A DNA stretch of 64,000 nt. It comes from JACMLD01 sp044223995 (GTDB lineage: Bacteria; Bacteroidota; Bacteroidia; Chitinophagales; Chitinophagaceae). Under the pieces are notes generated by a model. That model was not told where the DNA came from. It did not search any database and saw nothing but the letters and a program-made list of their open reading frames with translations. Below are positions 25,359 to 33,689 of the stretch, piece after piece. The position numbers were made by a program, and so were the translations under genes. Every line of letters starts with the position of its first letter. The first letter of the stretch is position 1. The stretch covers positions 62,001-126,000 of the forward strand of contig JBGALE010000005.1 of NCBI GenBank assembly GCA_044223995.1, in the 5' to 3' direction.

Positions 25359-26237
25359 TTATTGATAGAGTGTACCTGTATTCAAAACAGGCGTTGCAGC
25401 TTTTTCACCGCAGAGTACTACCATGAGGTTGCTGACCATGGCCGCCTTTCTTTCCTCATCGAGGTTCACAATTTGCTTTTTCGATAACTGCTCCAGCGCC
25501 AGTTCCACCATACCTACCGCGCCTTCCACAATTTTAAACCTTGCTGCTACAATGGCTGTTGCCTGCTGCCTTTGCAGCATAGCGCCTGCAATTTCCGGTG
25601 CATAGGCAAGGTGACTGATGCGTGCTTCCTTGATGATAATACCTGCCGGTGCCAGGCGTTCATTCAATTCCTGTTCCAGCATTTCGTTTACCTTTTCACC
25701 GCCATCGCGCAGTGTAATGTCAGCATGCTGATCTTCCATCTGATCGTATGGGCAACTGGTAGCGAGGTGGCGTACTGCCGCCTCACTCTGAATACCGACA
25801 TACTGCTGGTAGTCGGCTACTTCAAAAGCAGCTTTATAAGTATCACTGACCTGCCAAACTATTACGGCAGCTATTTCAATGGGATTGCCCATTTTATCAT
25901 TTACTTTCAACTGCTGTCCGTTCAGGTTCTGCGAACGAAGCGAAACCCTATACCCGGAATAAAAAGGGTTTACCCAGAGTAACCCGTTGTCTTTTACAGT
26001 ACCTACATATTTTCCAAAAAAAGTGCATACACGGGAATGATTGGGGTTTACAATCATGATCCCTTTGAATAAAAATACGGAAAGCAGTATCAGCAATACA
26101 GCAAGTACCAACAATCCTGTGTTTGAATTTTCACCTTGTTTTGCCCCGGTAATAAAGCAGGCAATAGCGCCAAAAAAGCCTGCGATACTCAGTATCAAAG
26201 CCAGGTAACCACTCATTGGTTTTAAAATCTTTTCCAT
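25359..26237 (-). CDS. SPFH/Band-7 domain membrane protein
   Basis: 292 residues. Two hydrophobic N-terminal segments (about 10-32 and 42-62) precede the SPFH domain, which begins NPNHSRVCTFFGKYVGTVKD and contains LNGQQLKVNDKMGNPIEIAA and IIKEARISHLAYAPEIAGAM. The C-terminal part is a coiled-coil helix rich in Ala, Gln and Glu. The family forms ring-like oligomers on membranes and is linked to microdomain organisation, protease regulation and membrane stress. Its role with the Arc-type partner is not established. The start is fixed by a complete promoter whose -7 element lies 34 bases upstream. Confidence 0.9.
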   Translation of the reverse strand: MEKILKPMSGYLALILSIAGFFGAIACFITGAKQGENSNTGLLVLAVLLILLSVFLFKGIMIVNPNHSRVCTFFGKYVGTVKDNGLLWVNPFYSGYRVSLRSQNLNGQQLKVNDKMGNPIEIAAVIVWQVSDTYKAAFEVADYQQYVGIQSEAAVRHLATSCPYDQMEDQHADITLRDGGEKVNEMLEQELNERLAPAGIIIKEARISHLAYAPEIAGAMLQRQQATAIVAARFKIVEGAVGMVELALEQLSKKQIVNLDEERKAAMVSNLMVVLCGEKAATPVLNTGTLYQ

Positions 26238-26261
26238 ATACTTATATTTATTATGATATTA

Positions 26262-26301
26262 TTTTGATATCAAAAATATATCTATTCCCTGTTCCAACAA
26301 A
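26262..26301 (-). promoter_or_regulatory. Complete promoter plus perfect palindrome for the SPFH-Arc operon
   Basis: On the minus strand TTTG (26301-26298) is followed after exactly 19 bases by TATTTTTG (26278-26271), matching TTTG-N19-TAnnTTTG. A perfect 14-base palindrome, TTTTGATATCAAAA (26262-26275), overlaps the end of the -7 element and the expected start of transcription, where a repressor would block initiation. The Arc-type product of the operon is the obvious candidate ligand (inference). Confidence 0.7.
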
Positions 26302-26384
26302 GAAATCCGGGGAAATTATTTTTGCACCATGGTTGCGCAGACGGAAATAAATCAGAATTTGCACGAAGAACCATCGATGTATAT

Positions 26385-26924
26385 ATGATTACCACTGCAG
26401 ACATCCGGTATGTAGATACACGGGTTACTTTTCTCGAAATGCATACCAACCCACACATCGTGTTACCAGCCCGGGAAAATGTATCCTTCCGGCAACTGCC
26501 TAAACCAATTAGTGCAGGCACTTACCGCAGTTATTATTATGGTGTGGGCGCCGCCTTTCACTGGCTGGACAGGATGGTCATGCCCGACGACGAGTTATTG
26601 AGTAAGATAAATGCCCCTGAAATCTCCATATTCATTATGTATGTTGACAACCAGCCTGCAGGATTTGCAGAATTCATCATTGAAAAAGAATATACCGAAA
26701 TCCTCTACTTTGGCCTCTTGCCCGCATTCGTAGGCAAGGGATGGGGTGCTTTCTTCCTGAACTGGACCATCCGGCAGGCTTGGAGTTATCAGCCGAAATG
26801 GATACAACTGAATACCTGTCAACTGGATCATCCCAATGCCCTGCCCGTTTACAAAAAAGCGGGATTCGTGGAGACAAGGGCCATCACCGAGCCCCGGAAA
26901 GTCTTGTCTGGCAGCCATCGCTGA
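26385..26924 (+). CDS. GNAT-family N-acetyltransferase
   Basis: 179 residues. The acetyl-CoA-binding region is visible as EILYFGLLPAFVGKGWGAFF (motif A, with the glycine turn GKGWG) followed by IQLNTCQLDHPNALPVYKKA, the motif B region ending in GF. The N-terminal part (ADIRYVDTRVTFLEMHTNPH) should bind the acceptor, which cannot be predicted. The start at 26385 is preferred over an in-frame ATG at 26322 because an exact -7 element TATTTTTG sits at 26317-26324, which puts the upstream ATG before the transcript start. It is divergent from the SPFH-Arc operon. Confidence 0.85.
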   Translation: MITTADIRYVDTRVTFLEMHTNPHIVLPARENVSFRQLPKPISAGTYRSYYYGVGAAFHWLDRMVMPDDELLSKINAPEISIFIMYVDNQPAGFAEFIIEKEYTEILYFGLLPAFVGKGWGAFFLNWTIRQAWSYQPKWIQLNTCQLDHPNALPVYKKAGFVETRAITEPRKVLSGSHR

Positions 26925-27034
26925 ATAAATTGTTAAGATAACCGAATCGTAAAATTGTTACCGCCCGGGATAAAATAATACCAGTGTGGCATGCGTTTAT
27001 GGCTTATACCCTAATTGTTCAATTGCTTTCCTCT

Positions 27035-27118
27035 ATGAAAAACACCACAAAAATCTTCTTCATCATTATAGCTGTATCATACGCCGTTTTATACAGCCTC
27101 TTCGCCATACTGGCATAA
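27035..27118 (+). CDS. Putative 27-residue single-helix membrane peptide
   Basis: A short ATG-TAA frame encoding MKNTTKIFFIIIAVSYAVLY followed by SLFAILA. Two lysines precede about 20 uninterrupted hydrophobic residues, the pattern of a small membrane-anchored protein with N-in topology. It fills the gap between two GNAT genes on the same strand and ends 37 bases before the second. No clear promoter was found and no homologue is recognised, so expression is uncertain. Confidence 0.45.
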   Translation: MKNTTKIFFIIIAVSYAVLYSLFAILA

Positions 27119-27155
27119 TCAGTCACATATTTAGCCAATGCAGTATTTTTGATGC

Positions 27156-27647
27156 ATGACAGGTACAGGCATCAGCATCAGGCATATAACTATGGCCGAC
27201 AACGCGGCCCTCGCCATTATCATCAGGGAATCACTCGCAGAATTTGGCGCCAATAAACCCGGCACTGTTTATTATGATCCTACAACGGATAACCTCTTTG
27301 AACTATTTCGTACGGCGGGGAGTATTTATTTCGTGGCAGAAGAAAACGGCAGCATCCTGGGTGGTGCGGGTATTTTCCCGTCACCCGGCCTTCCTGCCGG
27401 TGTTTGCGAGTTGGTAAAAATGTACCTGCGCGGGGATGCGAGAGGTTCCGGCCTCGGAAGATTGCTCATCAATCAATGCCTGGAAGAAGCAAAGAAAATG
27501 GAATATAAGCAAGTGTATCTTGAAACCATGCCGGAACTAAAAAAGGCAGTAAGCGTGTACGAAAAATTTGGTTTCACCTATTTAAACGGACCGATGGGCA
27601 ATACCGGCCATTTTGGTTGTGATGTTTGGATGATCAAAGATTTATAA
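27156..27647 (+). CDS. GNAT-family N-acetyltransferase
   Basis: 163 residues with the complete GNAT fold. Strands around IYFVAEENGSILGGAGIFP are followed by motif A, CELVKMYLRGDARGSGLGRL (the R-G-x-G-x-G/A turn), then EAKKMEYKQVYLETMPELKK and AVSVYEKFGFTYL. The size and VELxKMYL-like motif resemble small-molecule or phosphinothricin-type acetyltransferases found in Bacteroidota, but the substrate is not predictable. The start codon ATG at 27156 gives a normal N-terminus. A strong symmetric hairpin follows. Confidence 0.88.
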   Translation: MTGTGISIRHITMADNAALAIIIRESLAEFGANKPGTVYYDPTTDNLFELFRTAGSIYFVAEENGSILGGAGIFPSPGLPAGVCELVKMYLRGDARGSGLGRLLINQCLEEAKKMEYKQVYLETMPELKKAVSVYEKFGFTYLNGPMGNTGHFGCDVWMIKDL

Positions 27648-27654
27648 AAATAGT

Positions 27655-27677
27655 GCGGCCGGCTTTCAGCCGGCCGC
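27655..27677. terminator. Perfect GC-rich bidirectional hairpin
   Basis: GCGGCCGGCT and AGCCGGCCGC form a ten-base perfect stem around TTC. It sits between convergent genes. The minus-strand continuation has a T run (ACTATTTTTA), so it is likely to stop transcription mainly from the barrel gene and to a lesser degree from the acetyltransferase. Confidence 0.75.
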
Positions 27678-27712
27678 AAATCCTTTAATAATATAATATC
27701 CAGGTTCGAATT

Positions 27713-28264
27713 TTATTTTCTCTTCACTTCACTTCCCAGTAAATGCACCTGGAAGCCCACACGAAACAGGAAACCACCCTGTGCCGATAAATTTTCCACC
27801 TTACTGTTATTATAACCTGCTATCCCTTCCAGCGCCACATTGTCATTGATAAAATAAGCACCACCGGCCCCGATAAAAAAGCTGGTTACTGAATTACTTG
27901 TTTTCACTGTTGTGTTGCCAACAGGAATCTTGGTTGTTTGATTGGCAAAATCAATCGATGCATGGAGCAATGGTTTAAAATGTCCTTCTTTCAAATCAAA
28001 ATAATAACGTGCAAAAGGGCCGATACCAACGGTTGTTGTTTTTTCATCGCCAAATTTTCCAAAGCTCAGCAGGAATTCTGCGCCCGCAGCAAAGTTATGT
28101 GCAAAGAAATATCCGGCTGAAGGCTGCAGGGTAAACTGGCTGTTACCACTGGTGGTATTAATCGTCATGTTGCCACCTACCAGCCAATCACCCTTTTCTG
28201 TCTGTGCCTGGGTGCGTGTAGCCAATGCCGTTACGGTCAGTAAACAAAATACAATTTTCTTCAT
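27713..28264 (-). CDS. Small outer-membrane beta-barrel protein
   Basis: 183 residues with a signal peptide (MKKIVFCLLTVTALATRTQA). The mature part has about eight amphipathic strands (SAGYFFAHNFAAGAEFLLSF, GPFARYYFDLKEGHFKPLLH, FFIGAGGAYFINDNVALEGI) and a Gly/aromatic pattern of the OmpA-like/OmpW-like eight-strand barrels. A specific activity cannot be given. An exact -7 element TACATTTG (28323-28316) lies about 50 bases upstream of the ATG. It converges on the acetyltransferase gene. Confidence 0.75.
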   Translation of the reverse strand: MKKIVFCLLTVTALATRTQAQTEKGDWLVGGNMTINTTSGNSQFTLQPSAGYFFAHNFAAGAEFLLSFGKFGDEKTTTVGIGPFARYYFDLKEGHFKPLLHASIDFANQTTKIPVGNTTVKTSNSVTSFFIGAGGAYFINDNVALEGIAGYNNSKVENLSAQGGFLFRVGFQVHLLGSEVKRK

Positions 28265-28386
28265 AGCCTGTGTTTTTAGATTTTATGAATGATGTTTGGG
28301 TATTTTTTGCTGGTACAAATGTATTGTACTGTAAGTTTCCTTAGAGACCAGTAATAAAAAAAGAAAGTTGCATGTTAGAAAAGATT

Positions 28387-29007
28387 CTAAGAAACTTTCT
28401 TTACCTCGTAGATGGGACTGAACAGGTAGAGCTTGCCGGTTTTCACTTCCACACATTGAAAACGTTTCCTGAGTTGCGGACCCTTCCTGAATATTTTGCC
28501 GTCATCCAGTGCAAACAATGCCCCATCGGGAAGTTCTTCCACGAGCAATGCACCGTCGGTTTTTTTATCATAATTGCGCAGTACGCGCATCAGGTCTTCA
28601 TCGGCACAACTGCTGGCTGGTAAATTATGCAGCGAAGATTTTAATGAGGCGATAATATCAGCAGGGAAAATATCCAGGTTCATAAACTGGACCAGGAGAA
28701 CTTTGTATAAATGTTTCCATTCTTTTCCATGTGCCTGTACCCCGTTGCCAAATTGTATAAATGTAACCAGGTGTGCAAGTTCATGTATCAATGTAATCAG
28801 GAATGCATATTTATTAAGATTGCCATTGACACTAATTCGGTGCGCTTTTGTATCCAGCGCATGGCGGTAATCGCCCAATACCGATTTTCGTTCTCTCGTA
28901 ATAGTTAGGTGCACTTTATATTGCTGTAACAACTGTAGCGTGAGCGCACCCGATCCCACGGGGATATAATGTTCAAGATATTTAAGCGGGTATTCCTGCT
29001 TAGGCAT
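28387..29007 (-). CDS. SprT-like zinc-metalloprotease-family protein
   Basis: 206 residues. LITLIHELAHL (H75, E76, H79) is the zinc-binding HExxH motif; KAHRISVNGNLNKYAFL just before it and the following QAHGKEWKHLYKVLL, with a third His, fit the SprT-like domain. The C-terminal part has a short beta-rich segment (GKIFRKGPQLRKRFQCVEVK) resembling the zinc-ribbon end but with few cysteines. Eukaryotic relatives cleave DNA-protein crosslinks; the bacterial role is not known. Its ATG overlaps the last codons of the preceding membrane-protein gene by eight bases, so it belongs to the same operon. Confidence 0.8.
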   Translation of the reverse strand: MPKQEYPLKYLEHYIPVGSGALTLQLLQQYKVHLTITRERKSVLGDYRHALDTKAHRISVNGNLNKYAFLITLIHELAHLVTFIQFGNGVQAHGKEWKHLYKVLLVQFMNLDIFPADIIASLKSSLHNLPASSCADEDLMRVLRNYDKKTDGALLVEELPDGALFALDDGKIFRKGPQLRKRFQCVEVKTGKLYLFSPIYEVKKVS

Positions 29008-29407
29008 TTTTTCTCTCTTTGTTCCAGCGCAACAGGCTGCGTATCTCGATAAAGGTATATACAAAATAAAAAAACATGCAGGTAAAAATGGCGCCTTTGT
29101 TAACGGCACTCCCCACTGCCATGGCATATACGAGTACCGCAGCCATGCAGACAAAAAGTTTTATCAGCAGCCCGCTATAGGTATTCCGGAGAAAAGCAGC
29201 GGTGGAGGCCTGTTTCATCGCCTGCTGGTACATAAGCAGCGAAGCGATTGTAACAACAAACAGTACCAGGTTGCCAATAATGGTCACCGATTGATCAATA
29301 CCCCATTTTCCCAGCCGGGTTTTTAACCCGATCAGCAGGGCATTGGTAATGATGAAAAATATGACGACGGGAATGAATAATTTCTTAGCGGGGGTCTTGC
29401 TTGTCAT
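29000..29407 (-). CDS. Four-helix membrane protein next to AtpZ (AtpI-like position)
   Basis: 135 residues with four predicted helices at about 10-28, 42-62, 78-100 and 104-120. It overlaps the AtpZ gene upstream by 23 bases and the SprT-like gene downstream by eight. In many Bacteroidota a small membrane protein of this kind follows atpZ and precedes atpB, where it may help assemble the F0 ring. Here atpB does not follow. Family membership is inferred from size and position rather than a motif. Confidence 0.65.
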   Translation of the reverse strand: MTSKTPAKKLFIPVVIFFIITNALLIGLKTRLGKWGIDQSVTIIGNLVLFVVTIASLLMYQQAMKQASTAAFLRNTYSGLLIKLFVCMAAVLVYAMAVGSAVNKGAIFTCMFFYFVYTFIEIRSLLRWNKERKNA

Positions 29408-29615
29408 TTCGTTTGCGGCCGGTTTCTATGACCAGTTTTATTATCAGGCCCACCAGCAGCAGCAAAGGTAATATCCATATAAATACCGGGGAAGAAAGCT
29501 TTAACCATTCATCTGCTTTCTTACCCAGGTACAATGCCAGTGCAAGGCTTACAAAAATCTGCATCGTAAGCCCTGCATAGCGCAATACATCATTTTTATT
29601 ATTATCAGGCGACAA
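29385..29615 (-). CDS. atpZ: AtpZ/AtpI-family protein (F1F0-ATPase gene-1-like)
   Basis: 76 residues with two helices. NDVLRYAGLTMQIFVSLALA followed by LYLGKKADEWLKLSSPVFIW is the family pattern, with the conserved G and the K/D-W after the first helix; the second helix is LPLLLLVGLIIKLVIETGRK-like. The family encodes small membrane proteins before the F0 genes, implicated in ATP synthase assembly or Mg/Ca movement. The start is uncertain. TTG at 29615 gives an 11-base overlap with bactofilin and a normal N-terminus (MSPDNNKNDV). An ATG at 29681 would add 22 residues encoded inside the bactofilin gene. Confidence 0.75.
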   Translation of the reverse strand: MSPDNNKNDVLRYAGLTMQIFVSLALALYLGKKADEWLKLSSPVFIWILPLLLLVGLIIKLVIETGRKRNDKQDPR

Positions 29616-30042
29616 GTGCGTTTTTATCGGCTGGTTTTTCCAGGCGGTGCTTTTCCACTTCTTTGTCCGACATGGAAGCACTTAGCATATGACATTCTCC
29701 ATTAAAGGTAGAGGTCGGTTCCACCTGCAGCTTACCTGCCTGGATGTTTCCATTGACCACGCTGTTGCCTTTCAGTTGCAATAACTCTTTTACTTTAACA
29801 GTACCGCTTACCTTACCCAGTATATCAGCCTGCTGACCATGCAGATCGCCTTCTACCACACCACTGGCGCCGATAATCACTTTCGCTGTACTGTTGATAT
29901 TCCCGATAAGTGTTCCGTCAATGCGGAGATCGGAATTGGAAGTAATGTCTCCTTTCAGGGTAGTGCCTGCACTGATGAGACTGGCTGCATTGCTGCCGCT
30001 TGTTTCGGAAGCAAATTCGGATTTGGATTTCCCATTAAACAT
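29605..30042 (-). CDS. Bactofilin (polymer-forming cytoskeletal protein)
   Basis: 145 residues. A short flexible N-terminus is followed by the bactofilin beta-helix: ISAGTTLKGDITSNSDLRID, GTLIGNINSTAKVIIGASGV, EGDLHGQQADILGKVSGTVK and LQLKGNSVVNGNIQAGKLQV, with a repeat spacing of about 17-18 residues. Bactofilins assemble without nucleotide into filaments at the membrane and often position cell-wall enzymes. The gene is between a short M23-associated membrane protein and AtpZ, the usual Bacteroidota context. Confidence 0.93.
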   Translation of the reverse strand: MFNGKSKSEFASETSGSNAASLISAGTTLKGDITSNSDLRIDGTLIGNINSTAKVIIGASGVVEGDLHGQQADILGKVSGTVKVKELLQLKGNSVVNGNIQAGKLQVEPTSTFNGECHMLSASMSDKEVEKHRLEKPADKNALVA

Positions 30043-30054
30043 AGTATATCAGAT

Positions 30055-30453
30055 TTAGTCGTTTATCTTTTCAGGTGTTGGTATTTTCAACGCCGTTGTG
30101 TCCAGCTTTACCGAAACATTCCCCTGCAAAACGCCTTTCAGGTTGTCTAAGTACTGATCTTTGTACTTCACCGCCTGCTCTAACGAATCTGTCCGTATTT
30201 TTAGTTCACGAAGCTCCCTCGTGTTATTCACATCTCCATACCCCGGAATGTACAATTTCAGGGGGGTAAACACAATCAGGGCCACTGTGAGGCCTGTCAG
30301 TACAACAAATATTGTGCTCAATAATACATAAACGCTCAGCCTGGATAATTTAAATGTTACCACTTCCTCGTAGGTATCGTCGTTCATCACCACCAGCCTG
30401 TACCGGTTGCGCAAACGCTTGAGGGTGGAATCTGCATCAAAAACCTTTGCCAT
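30055..30453 (-). CDS. Short membrane protein resembling the N-terminus of bactofilin-linked M23 peptidases
   Basis: 132 residues from the preferred ATG. RNRYRLVVMNDDTYEEVVTF is followed by a helix (SVYVLLSTIFVVLTGLTVAL), FTPLKLYIPGYGDVNNTREL and a short coiled coil. From memory this matches the N-terminal half of Bacteroidota M23-type endopeptidases that neighbour bactofilin genes. The catalytic HxH and HxxxD regions are absent, as the protein ends at ALKIPTPEKIND. It may be a scaffold or a truncated form. An in-frame ATG at 30525 would add a basic N-terminus, but a TAACTTTA element abuts it (30533-30526). It is 12 bases upstream of the bactofilin gene, the first gene of a five-gene operon. 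Confidence 0.7.
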   Translation of the reverse strand: MAKVFDADSTLKRLRNRYRLVVMNDDTYEEVVTFKLSRLSVYVLLSTIFVVLTGLTVALIVFTPLKLYIPGYGDVNNTRELRELKIRTDSLEQAVKYKDQYLDNLKGVLQGNVSVKLDTTALKIPTPEKIND

Positions 30454-30639
30454 AGTAACCGCTCTTTTACGCTTGTTAACTGTTTGCCGGAGCCGGTTGC
30501 CCGCCCGGACGAGAATTTTGTCCATTAAAGTTAGCCAAAACAGGTGAACTGCCTGTTAATTTTGCATTGTAATTATTTGGGTCAACCTAAAATAAATTTC
30601 TTGAAAATCAGTTATTAAGAGTTTAGTTTGCGGCTTATA

Positions 30640-33588
30640 ATGGACAAGAACCCGATCAGGATACTGGCATTTGTTTTCTTTCTCATGGCTGCCACTGTTG
30701 CAAAGGCGCAACCGGGCATTACACTTGAATTGCCCAAACCCAAAAAATTTGAGAACCGCAAACTGGCTTCCGAAAAAACAGGTGATAAAAAATTTACCAT
30801 TCCCCGGAAGTTCATGCAGAACACGACCTCCCATTACAATTACTATTTTAACGCGAACGAAAAACTAAACGAAGTACTGTCACGCGCCAAAGCGGATCAC
30901 AAAGACGATTACAACCAGTTACTGTCTTTTTACAATTACAGCATTGAAGGTACTTCCCGTTACAAAAACGATCTCGATTCCGTTATATACAAATCAACGG
31001 CTGGCGTTCTCCTGCACGACCTGCGGAGCAACTGGGTCGACAATATGTACCTGCTGATTGGCAAAGCCTATTTTTTCAAAAAAGATTTTGATTCGGCTTA
31101 CCTCACTTTTCAATACCTCAATTATGCTTTTTCCCCCAAGGAAAAGGATGGGTACGATAAAGTAATCGGCAGTAATTCCAATGAAGGCGGCAGTGCATTT
31201 TCCATATCGACCAAAGAAAAAAGAAACATCGTACAGAAAGTCTTTACCCGGCCACCCAGCAGGAATGAATCGTTGCTGTGGCAAATAAAGACTTTCCTCG
31301 CCAATGACGAACTGCCCGAAGCGGCCGGCCTTATTCAAACGCTTCGCAATGATCCGCTGTTTCCTTCCCGGCTGAAAACCGATTTGGAAGAAGTAGAAGC
31401 CTGGTATTTCTATAACCAAAATATATACGACAGTGCGGCCATCCACCTGGAACTGGCGCTGGACAATGCAGGCAGCCAGCAGGAAAAAGCAAGATGGGAA
31501 TACCTGGTGGCGCAGTTGTATGAAAAAACACACCGTAACGACCTTGCAAAAGAATTTTATGAGAAAACCAGCAAACATACCATCGACCCGGTGCTTGAAG
31601 TATATTCTATACTGAATGCCATACGCCAGGACAATGGCACGGATGAAAAAGCAGTACAGCACGCTATCAATGAACTGGTAAAAATGGCGCGCCGCGATAA
31701 ATATGTTGGTTACCGGGATATCATTTATTACGCTGCTGCACAAATGGAACTCGACCGAAACAATGCAGCCGGTGCAAAAAACTTATTAGGAAAAAGTATT
31801 AAATACAGTGTCGGCAACCCCCAGCAAAAAAGTAAATCATTTCTTTCACTCGGTGATATCGCCTTTTCACAAAAATTGTTTGGCGAAGCCAAACGCTGCT
31901 ATGATAGCGTGGACGTGAGTATAGTAAATCCCAAACAACTGGCAACATACAACGATCGCAAATCGGCGCTCGCCATCATTTCCGGCCAGTTGGATATTAT
32001 TGCAAGGCAGGACAGCCTGCAAAAATTAGCAGCGATGCCACAGGCAGATCGTGATGCGTATATCAAGAAACTGGTCAAACAACTTCGCAAACAGCAAGGC
32101 CTGAAAGAAGAAGAACCCAATTTTGGGAATGCAGGGCCTGGCTTTACACCCAACAACGCTGCCCCGGTGGATCTTTTTGGAACCGCTGATAAAGGCGACT
32201 GGTATTTTTCAAATATAACCCTGAAGAGCAAAGGTTTTTCTGAGTTCAGATCAAAATGGGGCAACCGGCCCAACGCCGATAACTGGCGCCGCAGTGCTGC
32301 CCTCCGTTCTGCAGCGCCTTCCGGAAAAAATATCACAGATGATGCAACTGCACTGACCAATACTGATGTTACAAAACCACTCAGTTTTGAATCCCTGCTG
32401 GAAAATGTTCCGACCACGGCACAAAAGATGAAGCAATCGCAGGATTCTGTAATGAATGCAAGGTTTGAACTGGGCAAAGCATTGCAGGATGGACTCGAAG
32501 ACTATCCCGCTGCTATTGATGCCTACGAGAAATTGCTGAGCGATTTTCCCAATAACCCATTTGAAGAACAAACTTTGTTCAACCTGTACTATTGTTATTC
32601 GAAAATCGGCGATACACAAAAGATGGCCAAGGTGAAGAGTGATATGCAGGCGAAATTTGCAAAAGGCAAACTCAATGCTGTATTGCAGCATCCCGGTGAT
32701 ATTGACAGTGCGCATAAAAGAGAAGGCGCTGCACTGTACGATAATATCTATAACCTTTTCATCGAGGGAAAATTTGATGAAGCCCTGAGCACCAAACATA
32801 CTGCCGATAGTTTATACGGCCGTCATTACTGGAGCCCGCAATTGTTATACATCGAATCGGTGTACCATATACAGCAGCGAAATGATTCTGCCGCCATTGC
32901 TGTGCTGAAAAATATTGTGAGTATGTATCCTGGCTCACCCATGGCTGCCAAATCGCAAAACCTCATCAATGTACTGGGAAGACGGCAACAAATAGAAGAA
33001 TACCTGACCAACCTGAAGATTGAACGGCCGGCGGAGGATACTGTCAACAGCGAACCACGCATCGTAGCGCCTGTCGCAATAACAGATAATAACCAATTGA
33101 ACAATAAACCAGCAAAGCCCGACAGCAGTAAAATTGTCAATACCATCATAAAGCCCAGGGCAGATTCGGTGCAAATCGTGAAGAAACCTTCTTCTGTTGT
33201 ATCGCCCTATTCCAATGCACCTGATCAACCACATTATGCCGTACTCGTAATGGACAAGGTGGACCCGGTGTATGTTTCTGAAGCGAGGAATGCATTCAAC
33301 AGGTACAACCAGGAAAAATATTACAATAAGCAGATTGGCATCACCCCATTGGCCATTAACGACGACCTGCGCCTGATACTATTCGGTAAATTCGACAATG
33401 CGGCCGCTGCGCTCGACTACGTGGAAAAAGCAAGAAAGCTGGCTGCCTCCGAAATTATCCCCTGGATGCCGGCAGCCAAATACAGTTTCGTATTAATTAC
33501 AGATGCCAACCTGGAGATTTTGAAGAACAGCAAGGATATCCCGGCCTATAAGAAATTCCTGGCACAGTTCTACCCCAACCTGTTTTAA
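30640..33588 (+). CDS. porW: PorW/SprE-type TPR protein of the type IX secretion/gliding system
   Basis: 982 residues. After a signal peptide (MDKNPIRILAFVFFLMAATV) comes a long alpha-helical region of tetratricopeptide-like repeats, for example LIGKAYFFKKDFDSAYLTFQ, AAGLIQTLRNDPLFPSRLKT and YPAAIDAYEKLLSDFPNNPF. A C-terminal domain has HYAVLVMDKVDPVYVSEARN and IPAYKKFLAQFYPNLF. That combination is characteristic of SprE/PorW, a periplasmic, membrane-anchored protein needed for type IX secretion and gliding in flavobacteria and Porphyromonas. Known members are often lipoproteins; no lipobox Cys is seen here. The ATG at 30640 is chosen over a TTG four codons earlier. PBP1A follows 101 bases downstream. 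Other T9SS genes are not in the window. Confidence 0.82.
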   Translation: MDKNPIRILAFVFFLMAATVAKAQPGITLELPKPKKFENRKLASEKTGDKKFTIPRKFMQNTTSHYNYYFNANEKLNEVLSRAKADHKDDYNQLLSFYNYSIEGTSRYKNDLDSVIYKSTAGVLLHDLRSNWVDNMYLLIGKAYFFKKDFDSAYLTFQYLNYAFSPKEKDGYDKVIGSNSNEGGSAFSISTKEKRNIVQKVFTRPPSRNESLLWQIKTFLANDELPEAAGLIQTLRNDPLFPSRLKTDLEEVEAWYFYNQNIYDSAAIHLELALDNAGSQQEKARWEYLVAQLYEKTHRNDLAKEFYEKTSKHTIDPVLEVYSILNAIRQDNGTDEKAVQHAINELVKMARRDKYVGYRDIIYYAAAQMELDRNNAAGAKNLLGKSIKYSVGNPQQKSKSFLSLGDIAFSQKLFGEAKRCYDSVDVSIVNPKQLATYNDRKSALAIISGQLDIIARQDSLQKLAAMPQADRDAYIKKLVKQLRKQQGLKEEEPNFGNAGPGFTPNNAAPVDLFGTADKGDWYFSNITLKSKGFSEFRSKWGNRPNADNWRRSAALRSAAPSGKNITDDATALTNTDVTKPLSFESLLENVPTTAQKMKQSQDSVMNARFELGKALQDGLEDYPAAIDAYEKLLSDFPNNPFEEQTLFNLYYCYSKIGDTQKMAKVKSDMQAKFAKGKLNAVLQHPGDIDSAHKREGAALYDNIYNLFIEGKFDEALSTKHTADSLYGRHYWSPQLLYIESVYHIQQRNDSAAIAVLKNIVSMYPGSPMAAKSQNLINVLGRRQQIEEYLTNLKIERPAEDTVNSEPRIVAPVAITDNNQLNNKPAKPDSSKIVNTIIKPRADSVQIVKKPSSVVSPYSNAPDQPHYAVLVMDKVDPVYVSEARNAFNRYNQEKYYNKQIGITPLAINDDLRLILFGKFDNAAAALDYVEKARKLAASEIIPWMPAAKYSFVLITDANLEILKNSKDIPAYKKFLAQFYPNLF

Positions 33589-33617
33589 CTGGCGACTTTT
33601 TAATTAAGAATACTTTA

Positions 33618-33648
33618 TTTCGGACGCCTGGCTAATTTATTATTTTCG
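33618..33648 (+). promoter_or_regulatory. Probable promoter of the PBP1A gene
   Basis: TTTC (33618-33621), then 19 bases, then TATTTTCG (33641-33648). Each element has one mismatch to TTTG / TAnnTTTG and the spacing is exact. The ATG follows 41 bases later. Confidence 0.45.
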
Positions 33649-33689
33649 GGTAAGGTTTTTGCTCCTATTCCAACACTCATTTTTTAGAT

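Noticed and set aside
30994..31743. 249-codon open frame antisense to the PorW/SprE gene
   Set aside because: Composition is typical of an antisense shadow (Phe, Ile, Cys-rich) and the sense strand encodes recognisable TPRs.
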